Shown here: in pieces, positions 1-6,866 of the stretch
Layout: each line of letters opens with the position of its first letter
Position numbering within the stretch: the first letter of the stretch is position 1
DNA from: 70-18 sp041691815
GTDB lineage: Bacteria; Pseudomonadota; Alphaproteobacteria; Acetobacterales; Acetobacteraceae
Reading direction: 5' to 3'
Assembly (NCBI GenBank): GCA_041691815.1
Contig: JBEPTZ010000093.1
Span: 1-17,354 of the forward strand
DNA: 17,354 nt
Position numbers and translations under genes: made by a program
The notes under the pieces: model-generated
The model's input: only the letters and a program-made list of their open reading frames with translations
Told to the model about the DNA's origin: nothing
Databases searched by the model: none

Positions 1-113
1 ACCCCCCCCCGCCCATCGCTTTGGGGGGCCGGTGGGGGGGGCTGTTTTTTTTTAAAAACTGACCGTTGGTGCACACATAACACCCCCGGGGGGGGCCCCG
101 CCCCCCCACCCCG
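1..113. other. G/C homopolymer-rich intergenic stretch, no gene seen
   Basis: Runs of 7-9 C or G alternate with a T9-A5 tract at about 45-58, and there is a self-complementary CCCCCGGGGG core near 83-92. No reading frame here has coding character. It lies downstream of the acetyltransferase gene on the minus strand. It may be a decayed repeat or terminator region, or an area of uncertain assembly, because long homopolymers are error-prone. Nothing more can be supported. Confidence 0.4.
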
Positions 114-132
114 CCAGGGGCCGAGCCCCTGG
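114..132 (-). terminator. Hairpin just after the pdh operon, possible terminator
   Basis: CCAGGGGC (114-121) and GCCCCTGG (125-132) form a perfect 8-bp stem with a 3-nt loop. It starts 4 nt past the stop codon of the acetyltransferase, the last gene of the pdh operon. No T-tract follows directly; on the minus strand the next T-run is about 60 nt further on. The position favours a terminator, but it could also be a short dispersed palindrome. Confidence 0.45.
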
Positions 133-136
133 ACCT

Positions 137-634
137 CTATGACGACAGCGCGGCGAGGCCGTCGGCCTCCAGGCGATAAGTGCTCCAGCCATCCTTCGGT
201 CGGCCGCCGAGCGACTGATAGAACGCAATCGCCGGCGCGTTCCAGTCCAGCACACTCCAGTCCATCCGGGTGCAGCCCTGCGCCACCGCGCGCGTCGCCA
301 GTTCGCCGAAAATCGCCCGCCCGATGCCCTTGCCCCGCACCTGCGGCTCCAGGAAAATATCCTCCAGATACAGCCCCGGCCGCCCGGTGAAGGTGCTGAA
401 TACGAAATAGTACAGCGCCATCCCCACCGGCTGCCCGCCCAACTCCACGATCATCACCCAGGCCCGCTGCGGCGTGCCGAACAGCGCCCGGCGGAAATCC
501 TCCTCGCTCGCCACCGCCAGTTCCGGCAACTTCTCGTATTCCGCCAGCCCCTGCACGAAGCGATGCACCAGCGCCTCGTCGCCCGGCGCCGCATCGCGAA
601 ACGCCAGCCCGGCCGGCGCCACCTTGCCGCTCAC
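137..634 (-). CDS. GNAT-family N-acetyltransferase, SSAT/thialysine acetyltransferase-like
   Basis: This is a predicted 165-residue cytosolic acetyl-CoA-dependent N-acetyltransferase. The acetyl-CoA pyrophosphate loop, QVRGKGIG, is at residues 98-105. It is preceded by the beta-strand LYLEDIFLEP and followed by MDWSVLDWNAPAIAFYQSLG (about 124-143), the pattern of the diamine/thialysine N-acetyltransferase branch of GNAT. The length fits the family. I chose the GTG at 634 because it overlaps the TGA of pdhC (GTGA), which implies translational coupling. An ATG at 685 in the same frame would overlap pdhC by 55 nt and adds residues with no family match. It is the last gene of the pdhABC operon and so probably co-transcribed with a major acetyl-CoA producer. 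The substrate is inferred only (a polyamine, a lysine analogue or another small amine). Confidence 0.85.
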   Translation of the reverse strand: MSGKVAPAGLAFRDAAPGDEALVHRFVQGLAEYEKLPELAVASEEDFRRALFGTPQRAWVMIVELGGQPVGMALYYFVFSTFTGRPGLYLEDIFLEPQVRGKGIGRAIFGELATRAVAQGCTRMDWSVLDWNAPAIAFYQSLGGRPKDGWSTYRLEADGLAALSS

Positions 635-1917
635 AGCATGAGGCTCATCGGGTCTTCCATGATGCGTTTGAACTCCGCCAGCCACTCGGCCCCCAACGCC
701 CCATCCACCACCCGATGATCCACCGACAAGGTGCAGGTCATCACCGTGGCAATCGCCAGCGCGTCATCCTTCACCACCGGCCGCTTCTGCCCGGCCGACA
801 CCGCCAGAATCGCTGCCTGCGGCGGATTGATGATCGCCGAGAAGTCGCTGACGCCATACATCCCCATATTGGAGATCGAGAACCCGCCGCCCTGGAACTC
901 CTCCGGCTTCAACTTGCCGGACTTCGCCCTGGCGCCCAGATCCTTCATCTCGTTGCTGATCGCAGCCAGCCCCTTCTGGTCGGCCCGCCGCACGATCGGC
1001 GTGATCAGCCCCTCCGCGATCGACACCGCCACCGAGATATCCACATCGTCGTACATCACGATCGCATCCTCGGTCCACGACGCGTTCACCCGCGGCACAA
1101 GCCGCAACGTCACCGCCGCCGCCTTGATGATCAGGTCGTTGACCGACAGCTTGAACGCCCCCGCCCCATCGTTCGGGCTCTTGGCGTTCAACTGCGCCCG
1201 CAGCTTCAGCAGCGCGTCGATCTCGATATCCATCGTCACGTAGAAATGCGGAATGGTGGATTTCGCCTCCACCAGCCGCCGCGCGATCACCCGACGCATC
1301 GTGGTATGCGGCACCAGCGTATGCGGTGCGGTGATCGCCACCGCCGCCACCGGCTTCGGCGCCGCAGCAGGCGCCGCAGCCGCCACCGGCGCCGCCTTGC
1401 CGCCAGCCAGCGCCGCCTCCACGTCCACCCGCACGATCCGCCCGCCAGGCCCGCTGCCGGCCATGCCCGACAGATCCAGCCCAGCCTGCTTGGCCATCCG
1501 CCTGGCCAGCGGCGACGCCACCACCCGGCCGCCTCCAGCCGCAGCGGGCACTGCCGCAGGTGTCGGCGCCGCCTTGGGCGCCTCCTGCTTCGCTGCCTCA
1601 ACCTTCGGCGCCTCGGCTTTCGCTGCCGCCGCCTTCGGCGCAGGAGCGGCCGCCGCCGCATCCGGCACCGCCTCGCCCGCTTCCACCAGCACGGCGATCG
1701 GCTGGTTGACCTTCACCCCTTCGGTGCCATCGGCCACCAGGATGCGCCCGAGCACGCCCTCGTCCACCGCCTCCACTTCCATCGTCGCCTTGTCGGTCTC
1801 GATCTCGGCGATCACGTCCCCGGCGCGCACCGCCTCGCCTTCCTTCTTCAACCAGCGCGCCAGCGTCCCCTCGGTCATCGTCGGGCTCAGGGCGGGCATC
1901 AGGATATTGGTGGCCAT
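631..1917 (-). CDS. pdhC: Dihydrolipoyl acetyltransferase, E2 of pyruvate dehydrogenase
   Basis: E2 takes the acetyl group from the E1-charged lipoyl arm and passes it to CoA, and it forms the core of the cytosolic pyruvate dehydrogenase complex. The 428-residue protein has one lipoyl domain (1-78, lipoylated Lys43 in ETDKATMEVEA). An Ala/Pro/Lys-rich swinging linker follows (about 80-128), then a peripheral-subunit binding domain (132-170, ASPLARRMAKQAG). A second Ala-rich linker leads to the acetyltransferase domain (about 200-428) with the active-site motif DHRVVDG at 400-406 (His401, Asp405). The start is the ATG at 1917, which follows a GAGGGG ribosome site and gives the canonical MATNILMPALSPTMTEG terminus; the longer frame only adds antisense-like sequence. 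It is third in the operon, 28 nt after pdhB. The lipoyl-coding DNA shares a 59-bp identical block with pdhB. Confidence 0.97.
   Translation of the reverse strand: MATNILMPALSPTMTEGTLARWLKKEGEAVRAGDVIAEIETDKATMEVEAVDEGVLGRILVADGTEGVKVNQPIAVLVEAGEAVPDAAAAAPAPKAAAAKAEAPKVEAAKQEAPKAAPTPAAVPAAAGGGRVVASPLARRMAKQAGLDLSGMAGSGPGGRIVRVDVEAALAGGKAAPVAAAAPAAAPKPVAAVAITAPHTLVPHTTMRRVIARRLVEAKSTIPHFYVTMDIEIDALLKLRAQLNAKSPNDGAGAFKLSVNDLIIKAAAVTLRLVPRVNASWTEDAIVMYDDVDISVAVSIAEGLITPIVRRADQKGLAAISNEMKDLGARAKSGKLKPEEFQGGGFSISNMGMYGVSDFSAIINPPQAAILAVSAGQKRPVVKDDALAIATVMTCTLSVDHRVVDGALGAEWLAEFKRIMEDPMSLML
1760..1818 (-). repeat. 59-bp exact intragenic repeat, lipoyl domain of pdhC (copy 1)
   Basis: Positions 1760-1818 are identical base for base to 3132-3190. 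Both encode the same part of a lipoyl domain, including the lipoylated-lysine turn. Identity extends through synonymous positions, which suggests recent duplication or gene conversion rather than protein-level conservation alone. Confidence 0.85.
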
Positions 1918-1945
1918 GGCGGCAATCCCCTCGGAGTCGAGTTTT

Positions 1946-3289
1946 TCAGACGATCTTGCGCACCGCGTCCACCACCCATTCGGGCTGCGGCAGCGCCAGC
2001 TTCTCCAGGTTCGCGGCATACGGCAGCGGCACATCCACCCCGTGCACCCGCACCGGCGGCGCATCCAGCCAATCGAAGCACTGCTCGATGATCTGCATGT
2101 TCACCTCCGCCCCGATGCCGGCGAACGGCCAGCCTTCCTCGACGGTGACGATCCGGCTGGTCTTCTTCACGCTCTCCACGATGGTCGCGGTATCCAGCGG
2201 GCGCAGCGTGCGCAGATTGATCACCTCGGCGCTGATCCCCTGCTCGGCCAGCGCCTCGGCCGCCTTCAGCGCCACGCCAACCATGATCGAGAACGCGACG
2301 ATGGTCACATGCTCGCCGGCCCGCTCGATCTTGGCCTTGCCGATCGGCAGGATGAAATCCGGGTCGGTCGGGCAATCGAAGCTCTGCCCGTAGAGCAGCT
2401 CGTTCTCCAGGAACACCACCGGGTTCGGGTCACGAATGGCGGCCCGCAGCAGCCCCTTGCTGTCCGCCGACGACCACGGCGCCACCACCTTCAACCCCGG
2501 CACATGCGCGTACCAGCTGGCGTAGCACTGGCTATGCTGTGCCGCCACCCGGCTGGCCGCGCCGTTCGGTCCGCGGAACACGATCGGGCAACCCATCTGG
2601 CCGCCCGACATATACAGCGTCTTGGCCGCCGAATTGATGATCTGGTCGATCGCCTGCATCGCGAAGTTGAACGTCATGAACTCCAGGATCGGCCGCAGCC
2701 CGTTCATCGCCGCGCCCACCGCCATGCCGGTGAAGCCATGCTCGGTAATCGGCGTGTCGATCACCCGCTTTTCGCCGAACTCCTCCAGCATGCCCTGGCT
2801 GACCTTGTAGGCGCCCTGGTACTGCGCCACCTCCTCGCCGATCAGGAACACCCGGTCATCGGCGCGCATTTCGGCGGCCATCGCATCGCGCAACGCCTCG
2901 CGCACGCTGAGCGGCGCGGTCTCGCCCCAATCCTTGTCCGGTGCAGCGGCAGCCACGGCAGGGGCCGCCGCCGGCGCGTGGGTCGCCGCCGGCGCCGGAG
3001 CCGGTGCAGCAGCCGGCTTCGGGACCGGCGCCGCCGCAGCGGTCTCGCCCTCGGCGCCCAGCACGGCGATCGGCGCGTTCACCGGCACCCCCTCGGCCCC
3101 TTCCGGCACCAGGATCTGCAGCAGCTTCCCTTCGTCCACCGCCTCCACTTCCATCGTCGCCTTGTCGGTCTCGATCTCGGCGATCACGTCGCCGGCCCGC
3201 ACGTCGTCGCCGACCGCCTTCAGCCAGCGGGCCAGCTTGCCCTCGGTCATGGTCGGGCTCAGCGCCGGCATCAGCACCTGGGTCGCCAT
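1946..3289 (-). CDS. pdhB: Pyruvate dehydrogenase E1 beta subunit with N-terminal lipoyl domain
   Basis: This is the beta subunit of the thiamine-diphosphate-dependent E1 that decarboxylates pyruvate and reductively acetylates lipoyl groups. The 447-residue protein begins with a complete lipoyl domain (1-78, Lys43 in ETDKATMEVEA), then an Ala/Pro linker (about 80-117). A full transketolase-like E1-beta follows (about 120-447), with GEEVAQYQGAYKVSQG at 151-166, DTPITEHGFTG at 178-188 and AAQHSQ with His252. Fusion of a lipoyl domain to E1-beta is known from alphaproteobacteria such as Zymomonas and Sinorhizobium, so it is not itself novel. The ATG at 3289 gives MATQVLMPALSPTMTEG; upstream in-frame codons run into pdhA. 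It lies 4 nt after pdhA, so translational coupling is likely. Confidence 0.97.
   Translation of the reverse strand: MATQVLMPALSPTMTEGKLARWLKAVGDDVRAGDVIAEIETDKATMEVEAVDEGKLLQILVPEGAEGVPVNAPIAVLGAEGETAAAAPVPKPAAAPAPAPAATHAPAAAPAVAAAAPDKDWGETAPLSVREALRDAMAAEMRADDRVFLIGEEVAQYQGAYKVSQGMLEEFGEKRVIDTPITEHGFTGMAVGAAMNGLRPILEFMTFNFAMQAIDQIINSAAKTLYMSGGQMGCPIVFRGPNGAASRVAAQHSQCYASWYAHVPGLKVVAPWSSADSKGLLRAAIRDPNPVVFLENELLYGQSFDCPTDPDFILPIGKAKIERAGEHVTIVAFSIMVGVALKAAEALAEQGISAEVINLRTLRPLDTATIVESVKKTSRIVTVEEGWPFAGIGAEVNMQIIEQCFDWLDAPPVRVHGVDVPLPYAANLEKLALPQPEWVVDAVRKIV
3132..3190 (-). repeat. 59-bp exact intragenic repeat, lipoyl domain of pdhB (copy 2)
   Basis: This copy is identical to 1760-1818 in pdhC and covers the same lipoyl-domain segment. 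The sequences flanking the block diverge within one base on both sides. Confidence 0.85.
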
Positions 3290-3293
3290 CGGC

Positions 3294-4343
3294 TCAGCCC
3301 TCCAGCAATACGTCGGTGAACAACTCGGCGGGGTCTGGCTCCGGACTCTGCTGCGCAAAATCCGCCGCCTCCTGCACGATCCGCTTCACCTCGTCGTCGA
3401 TCTTCTTGATGTCGGCCTCGGCCACCCCCAGCCCCTCCAGCTTATGCCGCGCCCCCTCGATCGGGTCATGCTCGGTGCGCATCTTCTGCACCTCCTCGCG
3501 GCTGCGATAGCGCGCCGGGTCGGACATCGAATGGCCGCGATAGCGATAGGTCATCACCTCCAGCAGATACGGCCCAAGGCCGGCCCGGCAATGCGCCACC
3601 GCGGCGGCGGCGGCGTCATGCACCGCCTCCACATCCATGCCGTCCACCTGCACGCCGGGGATGCCCCAGGGTGCGCCGTTCTGCGACAGGTCGCGCGACG
3701 CCGTCGCCCGGTCCACCGAGGTGCCCATGCCGTATTTGTTGTTCTCGATCACGAAGATGCACGGCAGTTTCAGCAGCGCCGCCAGGTTGAAGCTCTCGAA
3801 CACCTGGCCCTGGTTGGCCGCACCATCGCCGAAATAGGTGGCGCACACCCGGTCGTTGCCGCGATACCAGTTGCTGAACGCCAGCCCGTTGCCCAGGCTC
3901 ACCTGGGCGCCGACGATGCCGTGCCCGCCGAAGAAATTCTTCTCCTTGCTGAACATGTGCATCGAGCCGCCCTTGCCGCGCGAATAGCCGTCGCGCCGGC
4001 CGGTCAGTTCCGACATCACGCCGCGCGGCTGCATGCCGGTGGCCAGCATATGGCCGTGGTCGCGATACGAGGTGATCACCTGGTCGCCTTCGCCGAGTGC
4101 GGTCTGGATGCCCACCACCACGGCTTCCTGGCCGATATACAGGTGGCAGAATCCGCCGATCAGCCCCATGCCGTAAAGCTGCCCGGCCTTCTCCTCGAAG
4201 CGGCGGATCAGCAGCATGTCGTGATATGCGGCCAGCAACTGCTGCTGCGACAGCCCACCCGCCGCCCCGGCGCCCGACGACGGCCTTGCGCCGCTGCTGG
4301 CTTTCGTCTTGCCCCGCTTCTTCGCGTCCGGTGCCTTGCCCAT
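3294..4343 (-). CDS. pdhA: Pyruvate dehydrogenase E1 alpha subunit
   Basis: This is the alpha subunit of the cytosolic heterotetrameric pyruvate dehydrogenase E1, which partners the E1 beta encoded next to it. The 349-residue protein starts with a basic, Ser/Ala-rich tail (1-30). The E1-alpha fold follows, with FCHLYIGQEAVVVG at 65-78, SYRDHGHMLATG at 92-103 and GGHGIVGAQ at 139-147. The thiamine-diphosphate/Mg motif GDGAANQG (172-179) ends at IENN (199-202), and the active-site loop YRYRGHSMSDP is at 266-276. The length is typical of bacterial E1-alpha. The ATG at 4343 follows a GGGAG site 6 nt upstream and is preferred to an upstream in-frame start. It is first in the operon; a 244-nt region with an A/T-rich dyad separates it from the ftsB-like gene. 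Confidence 0.97.
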   Translation of the reverse strand: MGKAPDAKKRGKTKASSGARPSSGAGAAGGLSQQQLLAAYHDMLLIRRFEEKAGQLYGMGLIGGFCHLYIGQEAVVVGIQTALGEGDQVITSYRDHGHMLATGMQPRGVMSELTGRRDGYSRGKGGSMHMFSKEKNFFGGHGIVGAQVSLGNGLAFSNWYRGNDRVCATYFGDGAANQGQVFESFNLAALLKLPCIFVIENNKYGMGTSVDRATASRDLSQNGAPWGIPGVQVDGMDVEAVHDAAAAAVAHCRAGLGPYLLEVMTYRYRGHSMSDPARYRSREEVQKMRTEHDPIEGARHKLEGLGVAEADIKKIDDEVKRIVQEAADFAQQSPEPDPAELFTDVLLEG

Positions 4344-4454
4344 GCGTCGCTCCCGCGCCTGTCTGCGTCCACTGAGCGCAAACAGGTAGCCGCACTGCCG
4401 CCGCACGGCAAGCGCCCTTGCGCAAAAGCCTTATGGTGCAATGCAATAGAGCGG

Positions 4455-4475
4455 ATTAACCGAATTTCAGTTAAT
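4455..4475 (-). promoter_or_regulatory. A/T-rich dyad upstream of pdhA, possible operator
   Basis: ATTAAC (4455-4460) and GTTAAT (4470-4475) form a perfect 6-bp inverted repeat around CGAATTTCA, about 110 nt upstream of the pdhA start. It is an A/T-rich island in very GC-rich DNA, as expected of a promoter or operator for the pdh operon. I could not place a convincing -35/-10 pair, and no regulator can be named. Confidence 0.3.
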
Positions 4476-4587
4476 TGCTTGTCCGGCCCAGCCCTCGTAC
4501 CGCCGAATCGGGGTTTCATTTCGCCAGCGCCGGCCAAGGCGCAATATTATTTCAGCGCTCGCGGTGTTTTTGTAGCGCGATTTTCGC

Positions 4588-4917
4588 TCAATACAGCCGC
4601 TTGTCCTGCGCATACGGCACCACGATGTCGGCCGGGTCGGAAAGATTCAGCATCGCCCGCACCCGTTCGTCCAGCGCATCGCGGTCAAGCTGGTCGGCGC
4701 GCAGGCCGCTCACCCGCCGGTCCCAGACACTCACCTCGGTCTCGGCGCGCTGCAGTTGCGCCTTGGCCGCCGCCAGGTCCTGCTGGCGCAGCGCGTAGCC
4801 GTTCAGCCCGCGCGCGCCCTGGGTGGCGCTCCACATGAAATACCCCGCCACCGAAGCAAACAGCAGCGGCCACATCAGCCCCGCCGCCCTGCGCTTCACC
4901 GAACGTCTGAAACTCAT
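4588..4917 (-). CDS. FtsB/DivIC-type septum formation initiator
   Basis: This is a small bitopic membrane protein of 109 residues. It has a basic cytoplasmic tail (1-12, RRSVKRR), one transmembrane helix (about 13-31) and then a periplasmic coiled coil (about 40-78) with regular Leu/Ala spacing. It ends in LDERVRAMLNLSDPADIVV (82-100), which matches the alphaproteobacterial FtsB/DivIC pattern. FtsB links FtsL and FtsQ in the divisome. Proximity to pdhA is common in Alphaproteobacteria, where eno usually lies on the other side; here an ABC-F gene takes that place. The start region has only a weak ribosome site. It is on the same strand as pdhA, 244 nt upstream of it, so it could be a separate unit or feed into the operon. 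Confidence 0.8.
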   Translation of the reverse strand: MSFRRSVKRRAAGLMWPLLFASVAGYFMWSATQGARGLNGYALRQQDLAAAKAQLQRAETEVSVWDRRVSGLRADQLDRDALDERVRAMLNLSDPADIVVPYAQDKRLY

Positions 4918-5138
4918 CGCGCACCCATTGCCGCGTCAATCCGAACCCTGAGCATAATCCCGAAACCAGCGGGCGCATAAGGAAAAATCGACCGCGCCTG
5001 ACATCAGCCACGCCGCGGCACGCCCCAGGAGTCTGCAAGCCCGCAACCCAGCCGCCGGCAATTCCACAACAACGCCAAAAAACGCTCGCCATCGGCAATC
5101 CCGGCTCAGCCGCGCCACCGCTGCGCGCAACGTATCGC
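4918..5138. other. Intergenic region between ftsB-like and ABC-F genes, no gene seen
   Basis: The region is GC-rich with a few A-runs (about 4981-4987 and 5076-5082). A 64-codon minus-strand frame (4936-5130) lacks a recognisable domain and looks non-coding. The promoter of the ftsB-like gene should lie in the first part, but I cannot identify it. No tRNA or stable hairpin stands out. Confidence 0.4.
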
Positions 5139-5167
5139 TTGCCAGAACGGTCGCCGCGCCCTATCCC
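5139..5167 (+). promoter_or_regulatory. Candidate sigma-70-type promoter for the ABC-F leader
   Basis: TTGCCA (5139-5144, five of six matches to TTGACA) and TATCCC (5162-5167, three of six matches to TATAAT) are separated by exactly 17 nt. This would start transcription near 5174, about 27 nt before the leader ORF. The -10 match is weak, so the call rests on the spacing and the position. Confidence 0.3.
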
Positions 5168-5200
5168 CAGGCCCTCACCAACCGGCCACCGGAGGGATGC

Positions 5201-5251
5201 ATGCCAGCCACCGATCTGCGTCGCCGCCGTGGGCCCTGCCAGGCCCCGTGA
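5201..5251 (+). CDS. Putative 16-residue leader peptide upstream of the ABC-F gene
   Basis: An ATG at 5201 lies 4 nt after GGAGGG (5191-5196), one of the clearest Shine-Dalgarno sites in the window. It opens a 16-codon frame encoding MPATDLRRRRGPCQAP and ends at TGA 5249-5251. That stop codon is in the 5' arm of a strong stem-loop (5243-5268). Four consecutive Arg codons include the Arg-X-Arg pattern known from macrolide-stalling leader peptides of erm and related genes. Several antibiotic-resistance ABC-F genes are controlled by such leaders. A nearby ATG at 5197 in another frame (20 codons) is too close to the Shine-Dalgarno. Short ORFs arise by chance, so this remains a hypothesis. Confidence 0.4.
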   Translation: MPATDLRRRRGPCQAP

Positions 5252-5268
5252 TCCAATGATCGCGGGGC
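5231..5268 (+). promoter_or_regulatory. Mutually exclusive stem-loops in the ABC-F leader
   Basis: Hairpin B pairs 5243-5253 with 5258-5268: 11 bp including one U-G, with loop CAAU. It contains the leader-ORF stop codon. Hairpin A pairs GGGCC (5231-5235) with GGCCC (5242-5246) and shares bases with B, so the two exclude each other. A ribosome stalled on the Arg codons or at the stop would disrupt these helices. The 3' arm of B plus downstream bases (GGGGCGGGCC, 5264-5273) can also pair with 5352-5362, next to the abcF ribosome site. GC-rich DNA forms many chance helices, so the mechanism is inferred. Confidence 0.4.
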
Positions 5269-5335
5269 GGGCCGAAACCTTGCCCTGACGCCTCCCAGCG
5301 TCCACCGCAGGCCATCGCTCGCCCGAATTCCCGCC

Positions 5336-5354
5336 GCCCGCGCACCACGCGGGC
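5336..5354 (+). promoter_or_regulatory. Stem-loop just upstream of the abcF ribosome-binding region
   Basis: GCCCGCG (5336-5342) and CGCGGGC (5348-5354) form a perfect 7-bp stem with loop CACCA. It lies 12 nt before GGTGAG (5367-5372), the likely ribosome site of the ABC-F gene. It could modulate initiation or be a chance GC helix. Confidence 0.3.
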
Positions 5355-5381
5355 CGCGCCCCTTCCGGTGAGACGACCCCC

Positions 5382-6860
5382 ATGAGCCTGCTGCAGATCC
5401 GCAACCTCGGCGTAATGTCGCCACGCCCGCTGTTCCAGAATCTCGACCTCGCACTGCACGAAACCGACCGCGTCGGCCTGGTCGCCGGCAACGGCGCCGG
5501 CAAAACCACGCTGCTCCGCTGCATCGCCGGGCAGATCGAGCCGACCACCGGCGACATCACCCGCCGCCGCGCGCTGCGTATCGGCCTGGTCGAGCAGGAT
5601 ATTCCGGCCACGCTGCTGCCGCTCCCCCTCAGCGAAGCCATCCGCCGCGCCTTGCCGCCCGCCGAGCGCGAGAACAATGCCTGGAAGGTCGGCCTGGTGC
5701 TGGACATGCTCGAGACCCCCGAGCCGATGCGCGACCGCCCGCTCACCGCGCTGTCCGGCGGCTGGCAACGCCTGGCGCTGATCGCCCGTGCCTGGATCGC
5801 CGAGCCGGACCTGCTGCTGCTCGACGAACCCACCAACCATCTCGACCTGCAGCGTCTCGCGGTGCTGGAAAACTGGCTCAATCACGCCACCGACGGCGTC
5901 GCCATGCTGATCGCCAGCCACGACCGCCGGTTCCTCGACCGCTGCACCAACCGCACCCTGTTCCTGCGCGCCGGGCAGTCCCGCCTCTACGCCCACCCGT
6001 TCAGCCGCGCCCGCCAGCTGCTGGCCGAGGACGACGCCGCCGGCGAGGCCAGGCTCGCCCGCGACGCCAAGGAAGTGGATCGCCTGCGCCGCAACGCCGG
6101 CCAGCTGCGCAATATCGGCATCAACAGCGGCAGCGACCTGCTGCTGAAAAAGTCCAAATACCTCATCAACCGCGCCGAGGCGCTGGAACACACCCTGCAG
6201 CCGATCGAACAACCGCGCAGCGGCGATATCCGGCTGGGCAATCGCGGCACCCATGCCAAGGTGCTGCTGCGGCTGGAGGATATCGTGGTCGCCACCCCCG
6301 ATGGCCGCCCGCTGTTCCGCACCGGCAAATTCACCCTGTTCCAGGGCGACCGGGTGGTGCTGAACGGGCCCAACGGCGCCGGCAAATCCCGGTTCATCAC
6401 CTTGTTGCGCCATGCCACGCTGGGCGGCGAGAGCGTCCCCGGCCTCACCGCCAGCCCGTCGCTGGTGGTCGGCTACCTCGATCAGCACATGTCGCAACTG
6501 CCGCCAGACCGCACGCCGGAGGATTTCATCACCGCCCGTTTTCGCCTCGGCGACCAGCGCAGCCTCAGCCTGCTGGCCGGCGCCGGGTTCGACATCGCCA
6601 CCCAGCGCCGCCCGATCGCCCAGCTCTCAGGCGGCCAGAAATCCCGCCTGGGGCTGCTCGCGCTGCGGCTCGAAATGCCGAATTTCTACCTGCTGGACGA
6701 ACCGACCAACCATGTCGACATCGCCGGGCAGGAAGCGCTGGAGGCCGAAATCCTCGCCCAGCAGGCAAGCTGTATCCTGGTCTCGCATGACCGGTTTTTC
6801 GTGCAGGCAATCGCGACGCGCGTTCTTGGCATCGAAAATGGGAAGTTAAAGGAAGCGTAG
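5382..6860 (+). CDS. ABC-F family ATPase (ribosome-associated, no membrane domain)
   Basis: The 492-residue protein has two tandem ABC ATPase domains and no transmembrane segment. NBD1 has Walker A GNGAGKTT (36-43), signature LSGGW (124-128) and Walker B LLLLDEPTNHLD (144-155). NBD2 has Walker A GPNGAGKS (329-336), signature LSGGQ (415-419) and YLLDEPTNHVD (436-446), then switch His469. The two are joined by a basic linker (about 205-290, RLRRNAGQ and LLLKKSKYLINRAEALE), the region that reaches the ribosomal P-site tRNA in ABC-F proteins. ABC-F proteins act on translating ribosomes; some give resistance to 50S-binding antibiotics. The length and lack of a C-terminal extension resemble resistance-type members, but the subfamily cannot be fixed by eye. 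GGTGAG lies 9 nt before the ATG. The leader looks regulatory. A dispersed repeat starts 7 nt after the stop. Confidence 0.93.
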   Translation: MSLLQIRNLGVMSPRPLFQNLDLALHETDRVGLVAGNGAGKTTLLRCIAGQIEPTTGDITRRRALRIGLVEQDIPATLLPLPLSEAIRRALPPAERENNAWKVGLVLDMLETPEPMRDRPLTALSGGWQRLALIARAWIAEPDLLLLDEPTNHLDLQRLAVLENWLNHATDGVAMLIASHDRRFLDRCTNRTLFLRAGQSRLYAHPFSRARQLLAEDDAAGEARLARDAKEVDRLRRNAGQLRNIGINSGSDLLLKKSKYLINRAEALEHTLQPIEQPRSGDIRLGNRGTHAKVLLRLEDIVVATPDGRPLFRTGKFTLFQGDRVVLNGPNGAGKSRFITLLRHATLGGESVPGLTASPSLVVGYLDQHMSQLPPDRTPEDFITARFRLGDQRSLSLLAGAGFDIATQRRPIAQLSGGQKSRLGLLALRLEMPNFYLLDEPTNHVDIAGQEALEAEILAQQASCILVSHDRFFVQAIATRVLGIENGKLKEA

Positions 6861-6866
6861 GAAGCA

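Noticed and set aside
1253..3319. Very long plus-strand open frame (688 codons) opposite pdhB and pdhC
   Set aside because: It is antisense to clear E1-beta and E2 genes, is rich in Arg/His/Pro/Ala as expected of a GC-rich shadow frame, and has no recognisable domain.
4549..4585. Short GCGCT/AGCGC and TCGCG/CGCGA pairings after the ftsB-like stop
   Set aside because: The stems are only 5 bp with loops of 12-14 nt, too weak to call a terminator.
2934..4838. 634-codon plus-strand frame opposite pdhA and the ftsB-like gene
   Set aside because: It covers three well-supported minus-strand features and has low-complexity shadow composition.
4936..5130. 64-codon minus-strand frame between the ftsB-like and ABC-F genes
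   Set aside because: No ribosome site, domain or coding signature; it is probably a chance open frame in GC-rich DNA.
5197..5259. Alternative leader ORF of 20 codons starting at 5197
   Set aside because: Its ATG directly abuts the GGAGGG, too close for normal initiation; the ATG at 5201 has better spacing.
5175..6497. 440-codon minus-strand frame opposite the ABC-F gene and its leader
   Set aside because: It is the antisense of an intact ABC-F gene, and its Gly/Ala/Gln-rich translation has no domain.
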